Below are positions 36,874 to 46,797 of a DNA stretch of 64,000 nucleotides, piece by piece. Under the pieces are notes generated by a model. It saw nothing but the letters and a program-made list of their open reading frames with translations. It was not told the DNA's origin and did no database searches. This DNA is from Streptococcus parapneumoniae. GTDB taxonomy: Bacteria > Bacillota > Bacilli > Lactobacillales > Streptococcaceae. Positions within the stretch are counted from its first letter, which is position 1, and each line of letters starts with the position of its first letter. The stretch covers positions 760,501 to 824,500 of the forward strand of contig NZ_AP026968.1 in the NCBI RefSeq assembly GCF_037076355.1, written 5' to 3'. The position numbers were made by a program, and so were the translations under genes.

Positions 36874-37085
36874 CTAAAGGAGAAAACAATGTCTAAAAAA
36901 TTGACTTTCCACTGCGTCAGTGGCAGAAACCTCCTTACAGTCGGACTGCCCCACGCTCAGCACTAGAGTGTCTGAGCTAGACGCAGTACTAACTCGTCTT
37001 GCCTCGTATGATCGACGAGGCAGACTCGTGTCGCAAGTAATTTATATAAAAAGGAGTAAATAATGTCTAAAAAATTGACTTTCCA
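36874..37085 (+). repeat. Direct duplication of the glyQ start region around a 151-base structured insert
   Basis: The ribosome site plus the first seven codons of glyQ occur twice: 36889-36911 and 37063-37085, 23 identical bases from the ATG on, each preceded by AAAGGAG. The first copy leads into a 25-codon frame ending at 36966. The insert has two perfect helices: ACTGCGTC (36911-36918) with GACGCAGT (36980-36987), and GCCTCGT (37001-37007) with ACGAGGC (37015-37021). Confidence 0.9.
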
Positions 37086-37980
37086 GGAAATCATCCTTAC
37101 TTTGCAACAATTTTGGAATGACCAAGGTTGTATGCTTATGCAGGCTTATGATAATGAAAAAGGTGCGGGAACAATGAGTCCTTACACTTTCCTTCGTGCT
37201 ATCGGACCTGAGCCATGGAATGCAGCTTATGTAGAACCATCACGTCGTCCTGCTGACGGTCGTTATGGGGAAAACCCTAACCGTCTTTACCAACACCACC
37301 AATTCCAAGTGGTCATGAAGCCTTCTCCATCAAATATCCAAGAGCTTTACCTTGAGTCTTTGGAAAAATTGGGAATCAATCCTTTGGAACACGATATTCG
37401 TTTCGTTGAGGATAACTGGGAAAATCCATCTACTGGTTCAGCTGGTCTTGGTTGGGAAGTTTGGCTTGATGGGATGGAAATTACTCAGTTCACTTATTTC
37501 CAACAAGTCGGTGGATTGGCAACTGGCCCTGTGACTGCGGAAGTTACCTATGGTTTGGAGCGTTTGGCTTCTTACATTCAAGAAGTAGACTCTGTCTATG
37601 ATATCGAGTGGGCGGATGGTGTAAAATACGGAGAGATCTTCATCCAGCCTGAGTACGAGCATTCAAAATATTCATTTGAAATTTCAGATCAAGAAATGTT
37701 GCTTGAAAACTTTGATAAGTTTGAAAAAGAGGCCGGTCGCGCCTTGGAAGAAGGATTGGTGCACCCTGCCTATGACTATGTTCTCAAATGTTCACACACC
37801 TTTAACCTGCTTGATGCGCGTGGTGCCGTATCCGTAACCGAGCGTGCAGGCTATATCGCTCGTATCCGTAACTTGGCCCGTGTCGTAGCCAAAACCTTTG
37901 TCGCAGAGCGCAAACGCCTAGGCTACCCACTTTTAGATGAAGCAACACGAGCTAAACTCCTAGCAGAAGACGCAGAATAA
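37063..37980 (+). CDS. glyQ: Glycyl-tRNA synthetase subunit alpha
   Basis: 305 residues, normal for the bacterial alpha2beta2 enzyme. [40 protein letters not shown] and [20 protein letters not shown] are class II synthetase alpha-subunit motifs. It charges tRNA-Gly together with GlyS. The start is the second of two duplicated starts; the first runs into a stop. Under T-box control. Confidence 0.98.
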   Translation: MSKKLTFQEIILTLQQFWNDQGCMLMQAYDNEKGAGTMSPYTFLRAIGPEPWNAAYVEPSRRPADGRYGENPNRLYQHHQFQVVMKPSPSNIQELYLESLEKLGINPLEHDIRFVEDNWENPSTGSAGLGWEVWLDGMEITQFTYFQQVGGLATGPVTAEVTYGLERLASYIQEVDSVYDIEWADGVKYGEIFIQPEYEHSKYSFEISDQEMLLENFDKFEKEAGRALEEGLVHPAYDYVLKCSHTFNLLDARGAVSVTERAGYIARIRNLARVVAKTFVAERKRLGYPLLDEATRAKLLAEDAE

Positions 37981-38191
37981 AGAGAGTGACAAATTACGAA
38001 AATGGGCGAACAGAGTGAGCCCTGAGCCAGTTGCCGCAGTGATGAAGGTATCCTTAGTGAAACTAAGGATACTAGGCAAAATTGGAGACTTTTGGCTCCA
38101 ATTTTAGCAATGAAACAACGAAGTTGGTTGCTTGCGTGCCAATCACATAAGGCAAACTGGAAAATAAAAAGATACTTTTCGGAGAAAAAAT
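37981..38191 (+). other. Structured spacer between glyQ and glyS
   Basis: 211 bases where most relatives have a short gap. Two perfect 10-bp hairpins: GTATCCTTAG/CTAAGGATAC (38048-38072) and AAAATTGGAG/CTCCAATTTT (38078-38105). Only TTTT follows the second, so termination would be weak. No gene seen. The glyS ribosome site GGAG is at its end. Confidence 0.7.
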
Positions 38192-40228
38192 ATGACAAAA
38201 AACTTATTAGTAGAACTCGGTCTTGAAGAATTACCAGCCTATGTTGTTACGCCAAGTGAAAAACAACTAGGCGAAAAAATGGCAGCCTTCCTCAAGGAAA
38301 ATCGTCTGTCTTTTGAAGCCATTCAAACCTTCTCAACACCACGTCGTTTGGCTGTTCGTGTGACTGGTCTTGCAGACAAACAGGCTGATTTGACAGAAGA
38401 TTTCAAAGGTCCAGCAAAGAAAATTGCCTTGGATAGTGATGGAAACTTCACAAAAGCAGCTCAAGGATTTGTCCGCGGGAAAGGCTTGACGGTTGAAGAT
38501 ATTGAATTCCGTGAAATCAAGGGTGAAGAATATGTCTATGTCACCAAGGAAGAAGTTGGTCAAGCAGTGGAAGACATTGTTCCAGGTGTAGTAGACGTCT
38601 TGAAGTCACTGACATTCCCTGTCAGCATGCACTGGGCTAACAACACCTTTGAATACATTCGTCCTGTTCACACTTTAACAGTTCTTTTAGATGAAGAAGA
38701 GTTTGATTTGGATTTCCTTGATATTAAGGGAGGTCGTGTGAGTCGTGGTCATCGTTTCTTGGGACAAGAAACTAAGATTCAGTCAGCATTGAGCTATGAA
38801 GAAGACCTTCGTAAGCAGTTTGTAATCGCGGATCCTCGTGAACGTGAGCAAATGATTGTTGACCAAATCAAGGCAATCGAAACTGAGCATGGTGTACGTA
38901 TCGAGATTGATGCTGACTTGCTGAATGAAGTCTTGAACTTGGTTGAATACCCAACTGCCTTCATGGGAAGTTTTGATGCCAAATACCTTGAAGTTCCGGA
39001 AGAAGTCTTGGTGACTTCGATGAAAGAACACCAACGGTACTTTGTTGTCCGTGATCAAGATGGCAAGCTCTTGCCAAACTTCATTTCTGTTCGTAATGGA
39101 AACGCAGAGTATTTGGAAAATGTCATCAAAGGAAATGAAAAAGTTTTGGTAGCCCGCTTGGAAGACGGAGAATTCTTCTGGCGAGAAGATCAAAAATTGG
39201 TTATTTCTGACCTTGTTGAAAAATTAAACAATGTGACCTTCCATGAGAAAATCGGTTCCCTTCGTGAACACATGATTCGTACGGGTCAAATCGCTGTACT
39301 TTTGGCAGAAAAAGCAGGCTTGTCAGCGGATGAAACGATTGACCTAGTCCGTGCAGCAGCCATTTACAAGTTTGACTTGTTGACAGGTATGGTTGGCGAA
39401 TTTGACGAGCTCCAAGGAATTATGGGTGAGAAATATGCCCTTCTTGCTGGGGAAACTCCAGCGGTGGCAGCTGCTATTCGTGAACACTATATGCCCACAT
39501 CAGCCGAAGGAGAACTTCCGGAGAGCAAGGTCGGTGCAATTCTAGCAATTGCAGACAAATTGGATACGATTTTGAGTTTCTTCTCAGTAGGTTTGATTCC
39601 ATCAGGTTCTAATGACCCTTATGCCCTTCGTCGCGCGACCCAAGGTGTGGTTCGTATCTTAGACGCCTTTGGTTGGCACATTGCTATGGATGAGCTGATT
39701 GATAGTCTTTATGCTTTGAAATTCGACAGCTTGGCTTATGAAAATAAGGCAGAAGTGATGGACTTTATCAAGGCTCGTGTTGATAAGATGATGGGGTCTA
39801 CTCCAAAAGACATCAAGGAAGCCGTTCTTGCAGGTTCAAACTTTGTTGTGGCGGATATGTTGGAAGCGGCAAGTGCTCTCGTAGAAGCAAGCAAGGAAGA
39901 AGACTTCAAACCATCTGTTGAATCGCTTTCTCGTGCCTTTAACTTGGCTGAGAAGGCAGAAGGAGTTACTACAGTTGATTCAGCTCTCTTTGAGAATGAA
40001 GAAGAGAAAGCCTTGGCAGAAGCAGTAGAATCACTCGTTTTGTCAGGGACTGCAAGTCAACAATTGAAACAACTCTTTGCGCTTAGCCCAGTCATTGATG
40101 CATTCTTTGAAAATACTATGGTTATGGCCGAAGATCAGGCTGTCCGTCAAAATCGTTTGGCTATCTTGTCTCATTTAACTCAAAAAGCAGCTAAACTTGC
40201 ACGTTTTAACCAAATCAATACCAAATAA
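38192..40228 (+). CDS. glyS: Glycyl-tRNA synthetase subunit beta
   Basis: 678 residues, normal length. Starts [19 protein letters not shown]; contains [17 protein letters not shown], the HD-like region and the C-terminal anticodon-binding part with [17 protein letters not shown]. It supplies tRNA recognition to the GlyQ/GlyS enzyme. Follows glyQ in the same T-box operon after a structured spacer and is followed by a DUF896 gene. Confidence 0.98.
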   Translation: MTKNLLVELGLEELPAYVVTPSEKQLGEKMAAFLKENRLSFEAIQTFSTPRRLAVRVTGLADKQADLTEDFKGPAKKIALDSDGNFTKAAQGFVRGKGLTVEDIEFREIKGEEYVYVTKEEVGQAVEDIVPGVVDVLKSLTFPVSMHWANNTFEYIRPVHTLTVLLDEEEFDLDFLDIKGGRVSRGHRFLGQETKIQSALSYEEDLRKQFVIADPREREQMIVDQIKAIETEHGVRIEIDADLLNEVLNLVEYPTAFMGSFDAKYLEVPEEVLVTSMKEHQRYFVVRDQDGKLLPNFISVRNGNAEYLENVIKGNEKVLVARLEDGEFFWREDQKLVISDLVEKLNNVTFHEKIGSLREHMIRTGQIAVLLAEKAGLSADETIDLVRAAAIYKFDLLTGMVGEFDELQGIMGEKYALLAGETPAVAAAIREHYMPTSAEGELPESKVGAILAIADKLDTILSFFSVGLIPSGSNDPYALRRATQGVVRILDAFGWHIAMDELIDSLYALKFDSLAYENKAEVMDFIKARVDKMMGSTPKDIKEAVLAGSNFVVADMLEAASALVEASKEEDFKPSVESLSRAFNLAEKAEGVTTVDSALFENEEEKALAEAVESLVLSGTASQQLKQLFALSPVIDAFFENTMVMAEDQAVRQNRLAILSHLTQKAAKLARFNQINTK

Positions 40229-40270
40229 AATCTGTTAAACGGATTAAATCTTATCATAAAGGAGAGAAAC

Positions 40271-40528
40271 ATGGATCCTAAAAAAATTGATCGTATTAAC
40301 GAGCTTGCCAAAAAGAAAAAAACAGAAGGCTTGACCCCAGAAGAAAAAGTAGAACAAGCCAAACTACGTGAGGAGTACATCGAAGGGTACCGTCGCACTG
40401 TTCGTCACCACATTGAGGGAATCAAAATTGTGGACGAAGAAGGGAACGATGTTACACCAGAAAAACTACGCCAAGCCCAACGTGAAAAAGGGTTACATGG
40501 CCGTAGTCTTGATGACCCAAATTCATAA
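40271..40528 (+). CDS. DUF896 family protein (YnzC-like)
   Basis: 85 residues, with the family start [17 protein letters not shown] and core [22 protein letters not shown]. Small, highly charged helical-hairpin protein, cytosolic; relatives include SOS-linked YnzC/YneA-operon proteins, but its function is not established. GGAGAG precedes the ATG, 42 bases after glyS, probably the last gene of that operon. Confidence 0.9.
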   Translation: MDPKKIDRINELAKKKKTEGLTPEEKVEQAKLREEYIEGYRRTVRHHIEGIKIVDEEGNDVTPEKLRQAQREKGLHGRSLDDPNS

Positions 40529-40570
40529 TCAGTATTCTTTCTTTTAACAAGGATAGATGAAATAATAACC

Positions 40571-40604
40571 AAAAGACTAGCAGACACAAACTGCTAGTCT
40601 TTTG
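40571..40604. terminator. Bidirectional terminator after the glyS/DUF896 operon
   Basis: AAAAGACTAGCAG pairs perfectly with CTGCTAGTCTTTT. A second hairpin, AGGAACC/GGTTCCT (about 40615-40633), lies next to it and serves the convergent minus-strand flavin cluster. Confidence 0.9.
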
Positions 40605-40644
40605 TCACTAAAAAAGGAACCATAAAGGTTCCTAAAAACTATCA

Positions 40645-41883
40645 TTAGTAACTTGCACCGGCTGTAGCGTCTGCGCCACCACCGTGGCCTCCAGCATCAC
40701 CTGCATCAGAAGCTCCAGATGTGGCATCTGCACTGCCATGTCCTCCAGCAGGAGCTGCAGCATTTCCACCAACTAGACGTTGACCAGTCGTATTGAGGTA
40801 CCAGTCAAGCCATGGTTGGAAATTAAAGATAATCTCATTGATTCCAGCATATGAACCATCTGGATAGTACATTGCTTGGTAATTATGGGTATTAATAACG
40901 CCTTCTGGTGTTCCTGGCACAATTGTACGGACATATTCTTGATCTCCATTACGCAATACGCCGACAACCCATTCAACATTCTTCATTCTAGAATCTGGCA
41001 ATGAACCGTGTACAGTTCCTAAACGGTTTCCTGATTGAGCACGTACACGTTTACCAAACATTGTATTTGGATCTTGGTGGGCGTTATTAAAGTACAAGAA
41101 TTGGTTATTATCATCCGCATATGTCAACTCAAATGGCATTGCTTTCAAGAACATGTCAATTTGGTTAACTGTCAAGATACCATGGTCTAATTTAACGTAA
41201 GTATCTCCAGAAACAGCTCCAACAAGCTCAGCTGCTTTTTCTACCCATTCAGGATCATCAGGGTCAACTCCTTGAATGGTAGTTGCGATTGGATTTGTAC
41301 AATATAAATCTTCTGGTGCGATTGGTTTTGGTTTTTTCAATTTTGAAACGACTCCCACATATTTTACAAAGTTGTCTAAACATGTTTCAAGGAAATTAAT
41401 AGTTCCTTCATTTGTGATATTGCCCTCTGCGTCAAATGCTTCTTTGGCTTTACCAAGAAGGAATTCGTTACCTGGAAGCGTATAGGCATTGACACCTGGA
41501 GCGTCAAGAATCTTACGAAGGTGAACTTGGGCACGAGAAGTACCTTGGTCGTAGTAAGAAGCACCCACAATCATGACTGGTTTGTTTTCAAATGGATGAA
41601 CTTCATATGAAAGCCATTCAAGAACAGATTTAAGAGAAGCTGAGATTGTGTGGTTGTGCTCAGGAGTAGCAATAATGACACCATCAGCACGCGTAATTCT
41701 GTTATACAAGAGACGCAATTGGAAGCTTTCATCCCATTTTTCGTCTTGGTTAAACATTGGAACTTCGTCAATTTCAAGAACTTCTAATTCAAATTTGAGT
41801 TTGAAGTGACGACGGATGAATTCCAAGAGTTTACGGTTATATGATTGATCGTAGTTTGATCCTACAAGTCCAACAAATTTCAT
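40645..41883 (-). CDS. NAD(P)H-dependent FMN reductase with PAS-like domain and flavinylation-motif tail
   Basis: 412 residues in three parts. Residues 1-185: flavodoxin-like FMN reductase (VGLVGSNYDQSYNRKLLEF, ATPEHNHTISASLKSVLEWL). Residues about 230-365: PAS-like domain (HGILTVNQIDMFLKAMPFEL, GSLPDSRMKNVEWVVGVLR). Residues 375-412: Gly/Ala/His-rich tail with DATSGAS (386-392) and DATAGAS (405-411). Both fit the D-x-x-S/T/A-G-A-S/T pattern that ApbE modifies with FMN. No signal peptide, so cytosolic. The ApbE gene is two genes upstream in the same cluster. The electron acceptor is unknown. Confidence 0.85.
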   Translation of the reverse strand: MKFVGLVGSNYDQSYNRKLLEFIRRHFKLKFELEVLEIDEVPMFNQDEKWDESFQLRLLYNRITRADGVIIATPEHNHTISASLKSVLEWLSYEVHPFENKPVMIVGASYYDQGTSRAQVHLRKILDAPGVNAYTLPGNEFLLGKAKEAFDAEGNITNEGTINFLETCLDNFVKYVGVVSKLKKPKPIAPEDLYCTNPIATTIQGVDPDDPEWVEKAAELVGAVSGDTYVKLDHGILTVNQIDMFLKAMPFELTYADDNNQFLYFNNAHQDPNTMFGKRVRAQSGNRLGTVHGSLPDSRMKNVEWVVGVLRNGDQEYVRTIVPGTPEGVINTHNYQAMYYPDGSYAGINEIIFNFQPWLDWYLNTTGQRLVGGNAAAPAGGHGSADATSGASDAGDAGGHGGGADATAGASY

Positions 41884-41901
41884 TCTTTTTGGTCTCCTAT
41901 C

Positions 41902-42507
41902 TTACAAATTTTCCCAGTCAAAGTCTTCAGCATCTTTGCGAAGTAAGGCTTGTGCGTTGCGCAATTTTTCTGTGATTTTTACAAAGATACGGAAGTCGTC
42001 AAAAGTGGCATCCAATTTTTTAATAACATCAAGATCCACTAGGTCTCCACTTGGGTTAAAAGCTTGAAGAGAATGTGAAAGCAAGAATTCATCTGGAAGG
42101 ACACTTGCTTTGATTTCTGGAGCATTCAAGATTTGGCGAAGTTGCATTTGAGCACGTGATGAACCGAGTGTACCGTAAGAAGCACCTGTAATCATGATTG
42201 GTTTGTTCAAGAGTGGGTAAATACCATAAGACAACCAAGCAAGAGCGCTCATCAAAACAGCTGGGATAGAGTGGTCGTACTCAGGAGTACCGATAATAAC
42301 GCCATCTGCCTCTTCGATTTTAGCAGCAATTTCCAGAATTTCAGCAGGTACTTGCTTGTCAGCTGGTTTATTGAAGACAGGAATGTCTTTGATTTCAACA
42401 AGTTCAATTTCAGCTTTTTCAGCAAAGTGTTTTTGCATGTATTGAAGCAATTGACGGTTTGTAGAACGTTTTGAATTTGTTCCAACAATAGCAATAAGTT
42501 TTAACAT
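41902..42507 (-). CDS. NADPH-dependent FMN reductase
   Basis: 201 residues with a flavodoxin-like fold: IAIVGTNSKRSTNRQLLQYM (phosphate loop) and IGTPEYDHSIPAVLMSALAW (flavin contact). It is a paralogue of the N-terminal half of the next gene. Separated by 18 bases from it and 59 bases from apbE, all on the minus strand, so a joint role in flavin reduction or electron transfer is likely. No signal peptide. Confidence 0.9.
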   Translation of the reverse strand: MLKLIAIVGTNSKRSTNRQLLQYMQKHFAEKAEIELVEIKDIPVFNKPADKQVPAEILEIAAKIEEADGVIIGTPEYDHSIPAVLMSALAWLSYGIYPLLNKPIMITGASYGTLGSSRAQMQLRQILNAPEIKASVLPDEFLLSHSLQAFNPSGDLVDLDVIKKLDATFDDFRIFVKITEKLRNAQALLRKDAEDFDWENL

Positions 42508-42566
42508 GAGATTTCCTTTCTCTTTTTACATAATACGATTTTAAAACTCCATTGAAACAGTTGTCT

Positions 42567-43490
42567 CTATAGAGTAGGAATTCCTGAAGAACAACTTAGG
42601 TGACCTTCTTTATCAATGAGGATGGCTTCGATGCCCTCCAAACTTTCGACTTGCCAGAGGATAGAAGCAGGTCTTTCTCCAAATAGACGAGTTGTCCAGA
42701 TTTCACCATCGATTGATTTATTAGAGATGATTGTCAGACTCGCTAGTTCCGTTTCAACAGGATATCCTGTTTGACTGTCAAAAATATGATGGTAATCTTT
42801 TCCATCGACGGTCAGGTGACGTTCATAAATGCCTGAAGTCACGACAGATTGATTGACAACAGGGATGGTCATTAAGTGATTTCCCCTCGGATTGGCTGGG
42901 TCTTGAATCCCTATTTGCCAAGGCTGATTTCCTCTTGCCTGATTTTTTCCAATGGTCAGGATATTCCCTCCCAGATTGATCAAGGCAGAAGTCACCCCCT
43001 CTTTTCTCAGAAATTGTGCAACCTTATCCGCACTATAACCCTTGGCTAAACAACCAAGATCGATCTTCATTCCTTTCTGTTTTAAAAACACAGTGGAAGT
43101 AGAAGAATCTAACTCGATAAAATGAGGATTGATTAGAGGCAGAACCGATTCAATTTCTTGAGGTTGGGCGACTTTGGCATCTGAAAAACCGATGCGCCAG
43201 GTTTGAATTAGGGGACCAATGCTGATATTGAGATAGCTAGAGGGTGCTAGGCTATGCTCTAACCCAAGTGAAATCAGCTCAAACAGGTCTGGATGAACCG
43301 TGACGGGGGCTATTCCAGCTTGATGATTGATTTCCATCAACTCAGATTCCTGACTATTGGCATTGAAGCGGTATTCTAGCTCTCTGAGTAAATCAAAGGA
43401 TTTTTGGAGCAAGCTATCGGCTCGCTCATCTACTAATGAAATAGTGATAGTAGTCCCCATTAGCTGTTCGGAATGTGAACTTAGAGGCAA
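42567..43490 (-). CDS. apbE: ApbE-type FMN:protein transferase, cytosolic form
   Basis: 307 residues. ApbE motifs: MGTTITISLVD at the start, KIDLGCLAKGYSADKVAQFL, SALINLGGNILTIG, and YHHIFDSQTGYPVETELASL containing the metal-binding site. It lacks the signal peptide and lipobox of exported ApbE proteins, so its target should be inside the cell. The neighbouring reductase with DATSGAS and DATAGAS in its tail is the obvious substrate (inference). First gene of the minus-strand flavin cluster. Confidence 0.9.
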   Translation of the reverse strand: MPLSSHSEQLMGTTITISLVDERADSLLQKSFDLLRELEYRFNANSQESELMEINHQAGIAPVTVHPDLFELISLGLEHSLAPSSYLNISIGPLIQTWRIGFSDAKVAQPQEIESVLPLINPHFIELDSSTSTVFLKQKGMKIDLGCLAKGYSADKVAQFLRKEGVTSALINLGGNILTIGKNQARGNQPWQIGIQDPANPRGNHLMTIPVVNQSVVTSGIYERHLTVDGKDYHHIFDSQTGYPVETELASLTIISNKSIDGEIWTTRLFGERPASILWQVESLEGIEAILIDKEGHLSCSSGIPTL

Positions 43491-43718
43491 GCTACCAACT
43501 CCTTTCTCTTATAGAAAATAAGTTGTAATATCAAGTAATTATCTAAATTGAAGCCCTTACATTTTATTTTCATGTTATTAGAATACCATAAAGTTAGACT
43601 TTTCACAAATAAAATTTGGAAAAAGTCAAGAAATATGCTCATAAAATTCATGAGGCTTGAAAACAGGATAAATGGGGAATTATTTTTGATAAAAAATGCT
43701 GAAATAATAGGAAACTAC

Positions 43719-43747
43719 TTGTAAACGCTAACAGTAAATGGTATACT
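43719..43747 (+). promoter_or_regulatory. nox promoter overlapped by a perfect cre site
   Basis: TTGTAA, 17 bases, TATACT. TGTAAACGCTAACA at 43720-43733 fits the CcpA consensus TGWAARCGYTWNCA at every position and covers the -35 and upstream spacer, which predicts repression on rapidly used sugar. The rest of the 43491-43785 divergent region shows only the apbE upstream sequence. Confidence 0.8.
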
Positions 43748-43785
43748 AGTAGAGTAAATTTAAAATTGAAGGCAGGAAATTTTTT

Positions 43786-45165
43786 ATGAGTAAAATCGTT
43801 GTAGTTGGTGCTAACCACGCTGGTACAGCATGTATCAATACCATGTTGGATAATTTTGGAAATGAGAACGAAATCGTTGTATTTGACCAAAACTCTAACA
43901 TCTCTTTCCTAGGATGTGGAATGGCCCTTTGGATTGGGGAACAAATTGACGGTGCTGAAGGCTTGTTCTATTCTGATAAAGAAAAATTGGAAGCAAAAGG
44001 TGCTAAAGTTTACATGAACTCACCTGTTCTTTCAATTGACTACGACAATAAAGTTGTGACTGCAGAAGTTGAAGGAAAAGAGCACAAAGAATCATACGAG
44101 AAATTGATTTTCGCTACAGGTTCTACACCAATCTTGCCACCAATCGAAGGGGCTGAAATTGTTAAGGGAAACCGTGAATTTAAAGCGACTCTTGAAAATG
44201 TTCAATTTGTTAAGTTGTACCAAAACGCAGAAGAAGTCATCGAAAAACTTGCTGACAAGAGCAAACACCTAGATCGCATCGCTGTTGTTGGTGGTGGTTA
44301 TATCGGTGTTGAACTTGCTGAAGCCTTCGAGCGTCTAGGAAAAGAAGTTGTCCTTGTTGATATTGTAGACACTGTTTTGAACGGTTACTATGACAAAGAC
44401 TTCACTCAAATGATGGCGAAGAACTTGGAAGACCACAACATCCGCTTGGCGCTTGGTCAAACAGTAAAAGCTATCCAAGGTGATGGAAAAGTAGAGCGCT
44501 TAGTAACAGACAAAGAAACATTTGATGTGGATATGGTTGTTCTTGCAGTTGGTTTCCGTCCAAACACAGCACTTGCTGATGGTAAGATTGAACTCTTCCG
44601 CAACGGTGCCTTCCTTGTAGACAAGAAACAAGAAACATCTATCCCAGGCGTTTACGCTGTTGGTGATTGTGCGACTGTCTATGACAACGCTCGTAAAGAC
44701 ACTAGCTACATTGCCCTTGCTTCAAATGCTGTTCGTACTGGTATCGTTGGTGCCTACAACGCTTGTGGACATGAATTGGAAGGAATCGGTGTTCAAGGAT
44801 CAAACGGTATCTCAATCTATGGTCTTCACATGGTTTCAACTGGTTTGACTCTTGAAAAAGCGAAAGCTGCAGGTTACAATGCGACTGAAACAGGCTTTAA
44901 CGATCTACAAAAACCAGAATTCATGAAACATGACAACCATGAAGTAGCAATTAAGATTGTCTTTGACAAAGATAGCCGTGAAATTCTTGGTGCCCAAATG
45001 GTCTCACACGATTCTGCAATCAGCATGGGAATCCACATGTTCTCACTTGCTATCCAAGAGCATGTGACAATTGATAAATTGGCATTGACAGATCTATTCT
45101 TCTTGCCACACTTCAACAAACCATACAACTACATCACAATGGCTGCCCTTACAGCTGAAAAATAA
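43786..45165 (+). CDS. nox: NADH oxidase, water-forming
   Basis: 459 residues of the flavoprotein disulfide reductase superfamily. N-terminal FAD motif [14 protein letters not shown] with His11, single redox cysteine 44 in [14 protein letters not shown]-binding [13 protein letters not shown], second FAD motif [12 protein letters not shown], and dimerisation domain with [11 protein letters not shown] and [13 protein letters not shown]. It reduces O2 to water with NADH, the main oxygen-consuming and NAD-regenerating enzyme of streptococci. Confidence 0.96.
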   Translation: MSKIVVVGANHAGTACINTMLDNFGNENEIVVFDQNSNISFLGCGMALWIGEQIDGAEGLFYSDKEKLEAKGAKVYMNSPVLSIDYDNKVVTAEVEGKEHKESYEKLIFATGSTPILPPIEGAEIVKGNREFKATLENVQFVKLYQNAEEVIEKLADKSKHLDRIAVVGGGYIGVELAEAFERLGKEVVLVDIVDTVLNGYYDKDFTQMMAKNLEDHNIRLALGQTVKAIQGDGKVERLVTDKETFDVDMVVLAVGFRPNTALADGKIELFRNGAFLVDKKQETSIPGVYAVGDCATVYDNARKDTSYIALASNAVRTGIVGAYNACGHELEGIGVQGSNGISIYGLHMVSTGLTLEKAKAAGYNATETGFNDLQKPEFMKHDNHEVAIKIVFDKDSREILGAQMVSHDSAISMGIHMFSLAIQEHVTIDKLALTDLFFLPHFNKPYNYITMAALTAEK

Positions 45166-45174
45166 TATTTGATG

Positions 45175-45211
45175 AACTATCTGGCCTTAAGCTAAGGTCA
45201 GATAGTTTTTT
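45175..45211 (+). terminator. Terminator of nox
   Basis: AACTATCTG and CCTT on the left pair with AAGG and CAGATAGTT on the right, followed by TTTTT. Confidence 0.88.
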
Positions 45212-45248
45212 AGCTAGTCTGTACCCATACAATTATGATTTTTTTATC

Positions 45249-45277
45249 TTGTGATTCATTCTGTTCTGACTTAAAAT
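45249..45277 (+). promoter_or_regulatory. Promoter of pdxST
   Basis: TTGTGA, a 17-base spacer, TAAAAT. A perfect palindrome GGTAGCTACC (45283-45292) lies between promoter and start codon and could be an operator. Confidence 0.6.
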
Positions 45278-45317
45278 GAAAAGGTAGCTACCAATACAAA
45301 TGATGAGGATAAAACAA

Positions 45318-46193
45318 ATGACTGAAAATAGATATGAATTAAATAAAAACTTGGCACAGATGCTCAAGGGCGGTGTTATCATGGATGTGCAAAATCCTGA
45401 ACAGGCCCGTATTGCAGAGGCCGCTGGTGCGGCTGCTGTTATGGCCTTGGAGCGGATTCCAGCTGATATTCGTGCAGCTGGTGGTGTTTCTCGTATGAGT
45501 GATCCAAAGATGATTAAGGAAATCCAAGAAGCAGTTAGTATTCCAGTGATGGCCAAGGTCAGAATCGGGCATTTTGTTGAAGCTCAGATTTTAGAGGCTA
45601 TTGAAATTGACTATATCGATGAGAGTGAAGTTTTATCTCCAGCTGACGACCGTTTCCATGTGGATAAGAAAGAATTCCAAGTTCCTTTTGTCTGTGGTGC
45701 TAAGGATTTGGGCGAAGCCTTGCGTCGTATTGCTGAAGGAGCTTCTATGATTCGTACCAAAGGAGAACCGGGTACAGGGGATATCGTCCAAGCTGTTCGT
45801 CATATGCGTATGATGAATCAGGAAATTCGCCGCATTCAAAACCTACGTGAGGACGAACTTTATGTTGCTGCTAAGGACTTGCAAGTCCCTGTAGAATTGG
45901 TTTTATATGTCCATGAACATGGAAAATTGCCAGTTGTAAACTTCGCAGCTGGAGGCGTTGCAACGCCAGCAGATGCCGCGCTGATGATGCAATTAGGGGC
46001 AGAGGGTGTCTTTGTCGGTTCAGGTATTTTTAAGTCAGGAGATCCTGTTAAACGAGCGAGTGCTATTGTCAAAGCGGTGACTAACTTCCGTAATCCTCAA
46101 ATTTTAGCTCAAATCTCTGAAGATTTAGGAGAAGCCATGGTTGGTATCAATGAAAATGAGATCCAAATCCTCATGGCTGAGCGAGGAAAATAG
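45318..46193 (+). CDS. pdxS: Pyridoxal 5'-phosphate synthase, synthase subunit
   Basis: 291 residues from the ATG at 45318 ([20 protein letters not shown]), the normal PdxS length. Strongly conserved blocks [56 protein letters not shown] and [16 protein letters not shown]. It builds PLP from ribose 5-phosphate, glyceraldehyde 3-phosphate and ammonia provided by PdxT, whose gene starts directly after the stop. Confidence 0.97.
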   Translation: MTENRYELNKNLAQMLKGGVIMDVQNPEQARIAEAAGAAAVMALERIPADIRAAGGVSRMSDPKMIKEIQEAVSIPVMAKVRIGHFVEAQILEAIEIDYIDESEVLSPADDRFHVDKKEFQVPFVCGAKDLGEALRRIAEGASMIRTKGEPGTGDIVQAVRHMRMMNQEIRRIQNLREDELYVAAKDLQVPVELVLYVHEHGKLPVVNFAAGGVATPADAALMMQLGAEGVFVGSGIFKSGDPVKRASAIVKAVTNFRNPQILAQISEDLGEAMVGINENEIQILMAERGK

Positions 46194-46775
46194 ATGAAAA
46201 TCGGAATATTGGCCTTGCAAGGGGCCTTTGCAGAACATGCAAAAGTGCTAGATCAATTAGGTGTCGAGAGTGTTGAAATCAGAAATCTAGATGATTTTCA
46301 GAAACATCAGAGTGATTTGTCGGGTTTGATTTTGCCTGGAGGAGAATCTACAACCATGGGCAAGCTCTTACGTGAGCAGGACATGCTGATTCCCATTCGA
46401 GAAGCCATTCTATCTGGTTTACCAGCCTTTGGGACCTGTGCGGGTTTAATTTTGCTGGCTAAGGAAATTACTTCTCAGGAAGAGAGTCATCTAGGAACTA
46501 TGGATATGGTGGTCGAGCGAAATGCCTATGGGCGCCAATTAGGAAGTTTCTATACGGAAGCAGAATGTAAGGGAGTCGGTCAGATTCCAATGACCTTTAT
46601 CCGTGGTCCAATTATCAGCAGTGTTGGAGAGGGTGTAGAAATTCTAGCAACAGTTGACAATCAAATCGTTGCTGCTCAAGAAAAAAATATGTTAGTGACC
46701 TCTTTTCATCCAGAATTGACTGATGATGTGCGCTTGCACAAGTACTTTATAAATATGTGTAAAGAAAAAAGTTGA
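46194..46775 (+). CDS. pdxT: Pyridoxal 5'-phosphate synthase, glutaminase subunit
   Basis: 193 residues. [12 protein letters not shown] at the start, [12 protein letters not shown] (oxyanion), the nucleophile Cys in [11 protein letters not shown], and the catalytic His/Glu in SFHPELTDD. It releases ammonia from glutamine and channels it to PdxS. No gap to pdxS, so co-translated. Confidence 0.97.
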   Translation: MKIGILALQGAFAEHAKVLDQLGVESVEIRNLDDFQKHQSDLSGLILPGGESTTMGKLLREQDMLIPIREAILSGLPAFGTCAGLILLAKEITSQEESHLGTMDMVVERNAYGRQLGSFYTEAECKGVGQIPMTFIRGPIISSVGEGVEILATVDNQIVAAQEKNMLVTSFHPELTDDVRLHKYFINMCKEKS

Positions 46776-46797
46776 GACTGAGTTTCTCAACTTTTTT
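46766..46797. terminator. Bidirectional terminator between pdxT and trhA
   Basis: AAAAAGTTGAGA pairs with TCTCAACTTTTT. It ends both the plus-strand pdxST and the minus-strand trhA transcripts. Confidence 0.9.
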
